A stretch of 5,930 nucleotides of DNA from Alphaproteobacteria bacterium (GTDB taxonomy: Bacteria > Pseudomonadota > Alphaproteobacteria > Rhizobiales > Hyphomicrobiaceae): NCBI GenBank assembly GCA_022600335.1, contig JAHZKN010000351.1, positions 1-5,930 of the forward strand. The letters are read 5' to 3'. The notes under the pieces are model-generated. The model did no database searches, was not told the origin of the DNA, and saw only the letters and a list, made by a program, of their open reading frames with translations. Shown one piece after another: positions 5,009 to 5,930 of the stretch (its first letter is position 1; every line of letters begins with the position of its first letter). The position numbers and the translations under genes were made by a program.

Positions 5009-5930
5009 TCCCGTAGAGACTGAAATTTTGCGCGTTGGTGCACAAGGAGATGGCATCGCCGACGGTGTGGACGGACCGATCTTTGTGCCACAGGGACTAC
5101 CAGGTGAGCGTTGGCGATTGATCGACGGACGCGCAGCAAAACGGTTGTCATCATCACCATCGCGCCAGCAGCCTGTTTGCGCGCATTTTTCTGAGTGTGG
5201 TGGCTGCTCAGCTCAACACATGGCAACAGACTTTTACAGCGATTGGAAGGTCGAAGCGCTGCGCACTGCGTTCGCCCATCGTGGAATCGATACAACGCCA
5301 GAACCTATGCGCAGGGTTGGTGCACACACACGCAGGCGCGCAACGTTTAGTTTTGCACGTGTGGATGGGAAATGCGCGTTCGGTTTTCACCGAGCGGGGG
5401 ACAAAGCACTGGTTGATGTTTTTGAGTGTCCGGTGTTGGCGCCAGCAATCATTGAGGCCTTGCCGGACCTTCGCGCACTTGCTGCAACGTTAGCTCGTGT
5501 CGGGAGCAGAAGCGAAAAGGGCGAAGGGCGTATGGTCGTGACCGCACTTGACCATGGCCTTGATATCGCAATCACCTATGAGCGTCTCAACCTGGCACCT
5601 GCCATGCGCACGGAACTTTCTGAGCGCGCGTTGGCTGCAAAAGCATTGTCGCTGCAGATCAACGGCGATTTGATCGTTCAGACCCAGGCGCCTGTCCTTA
5701 CTGTCAATGGTGCGCAGCTCGAGGCGCAGTCAGGTGTTTTTTTGCAGGCTGTGCCGGAAGCAGAGCAAACCATCGTGGATCTTTGCATTCACGCGACAAA
5801 GAAAGCCAAGAAAGTTGCAGACCTATTCAGCGGAATCGGAACCTTCACGTTTCCGTTGGCACGATCCGCTCGTGTCCACGCTTTTGATAGCGACGTGGCG
5901 GCGATCAACAGCCTTTCCAACTCTGTAAAA
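5001..5930 (+). CDS. Class I SAM-dependent RNA methyltransferase, TrmA/RlmD (COG2265) family, 3' end outside window
   Basis: An open frame of 310 codons from ATG 5001 to the right edge with no stop; full family members are about 400-450 residues. The N-terminus (7-36: GAQGDGIAD, GPIFVPQGLPGE) is a short TRAM-like RNA-binding segment. Four cysteines match the 4Fe-4S ligands of RlmD: C60, C66 and C69 in CAHFSECGGC and C143 in FECPVL. FLQA (247-250) corresponds to the substrate-loop FxQ motif, ADLFSGIGTF (273-282) is the SAM-binding motif I, and FDSD (295-298) the acidic residue after strand 2. Relatives make 5-methyluridine in 23S rRNA or tRNA; which target applies here cannot be decided, and the catalytic cysteine and DPPR-type motif lie beyond the window. 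The ATG overlaps the tlyA stop (ATGTCTGA, 5001-5008) and has no clear ribosome binding site, so translation is probably coupled to tlyA. Confidence 0.9.
   Translation, partial: MSDPVETEILRVGAQGDGIADGVDGPIFVPQGLPGERWRLIDGRAAKRLSSSPSRQQPVCAHFSECGGCSAQHMATDFYSDWKVEALRTAFAHRGIDTTPEPMRRVGAHTRRRATFSFARVDGKCAFGFHRAGDKALVDVFECPVLAPAIIEALPDLRALAATLARVGSRSEKGEGRMVVTALDHGLDIAITYERLNLAPAMRTELSERALAAKALSLQINGDLIVQTQAPVLTVNGAQLEAQSGVFLQAVPEAEQTIVDLCIHATKKAKKVADLFSGIGTFTFPLARSARVHAFDSDVAAINSLSNSVK

Noticed and set aside
5197..5493. Plus-strand open frame of 98 codons
   Set aside because: It is in another frame of the COG2265 methyltransferase, whose cysteine motif and family pattern cover this stretch; the same applies to 5707-5928.

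Overview
The window looks like a piece of ordinary alphaproteobacterial chromosome, probably from the Hyphomicrobiales or a related order. That guess rests on the gene order (deacetylase, xseB, dxs, tlyA, 4Fe-4S RNA methyltransferase), on the alphaproteobacterial look of the Dxs and XseB sequences, and on a moderate GC content (mid-50s by eye). No species can be named. I see no mobile element, CRISPR array, tRNA or rRNA, and no stretch over 300 bases without a gene.

Left part (1-3353, all + strand): a histone-deacetylase-fold zinc hydrolase (22-969), the small subunit of exonuclease VII (xseB, 1026-1286), a 126-base gap, and dxs (1-deoxy-D-xylulose-5-phosphate synthase, first step of the MEP isoprenoid pathway). 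The Dxs start is ambiguous because short repeats surround it (candidates at 1413, 1428 and 1440).

Middle part (3395-4204): two small envelope genes that are not part of the usual neighbourhood. One is a four-helix DoxX-family membrane protein on + (3395-3769). The other is a histidine-rich DUF4399 lipoprotein on - (3782-4204). They converge with a 12-base gap and carry nearly identical strong ribosome binding sites, so they look like a pair that entered between dxs and tlyA.

Right part (4259-5930, + strand): tlyA, an rRNA 2'-O-methyltransferase with an S4 domain, overlapped by 8 bases by a second RNA methyltransferase of the TrmA/RlmD (COG2265) family. The second gene is open to the right edge, so its C-terminus, including the expected catalytic cysteine, is outside the window. 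The two are probably translationally coupled and form an RNA-modification pair.

I found no convincing new system. The points most worth checking are the doxX/DUF4399 pair with its histidine clusters, the dxs start, and the short-type TlyA coupled to a 4Fe-4S methyltransferase.
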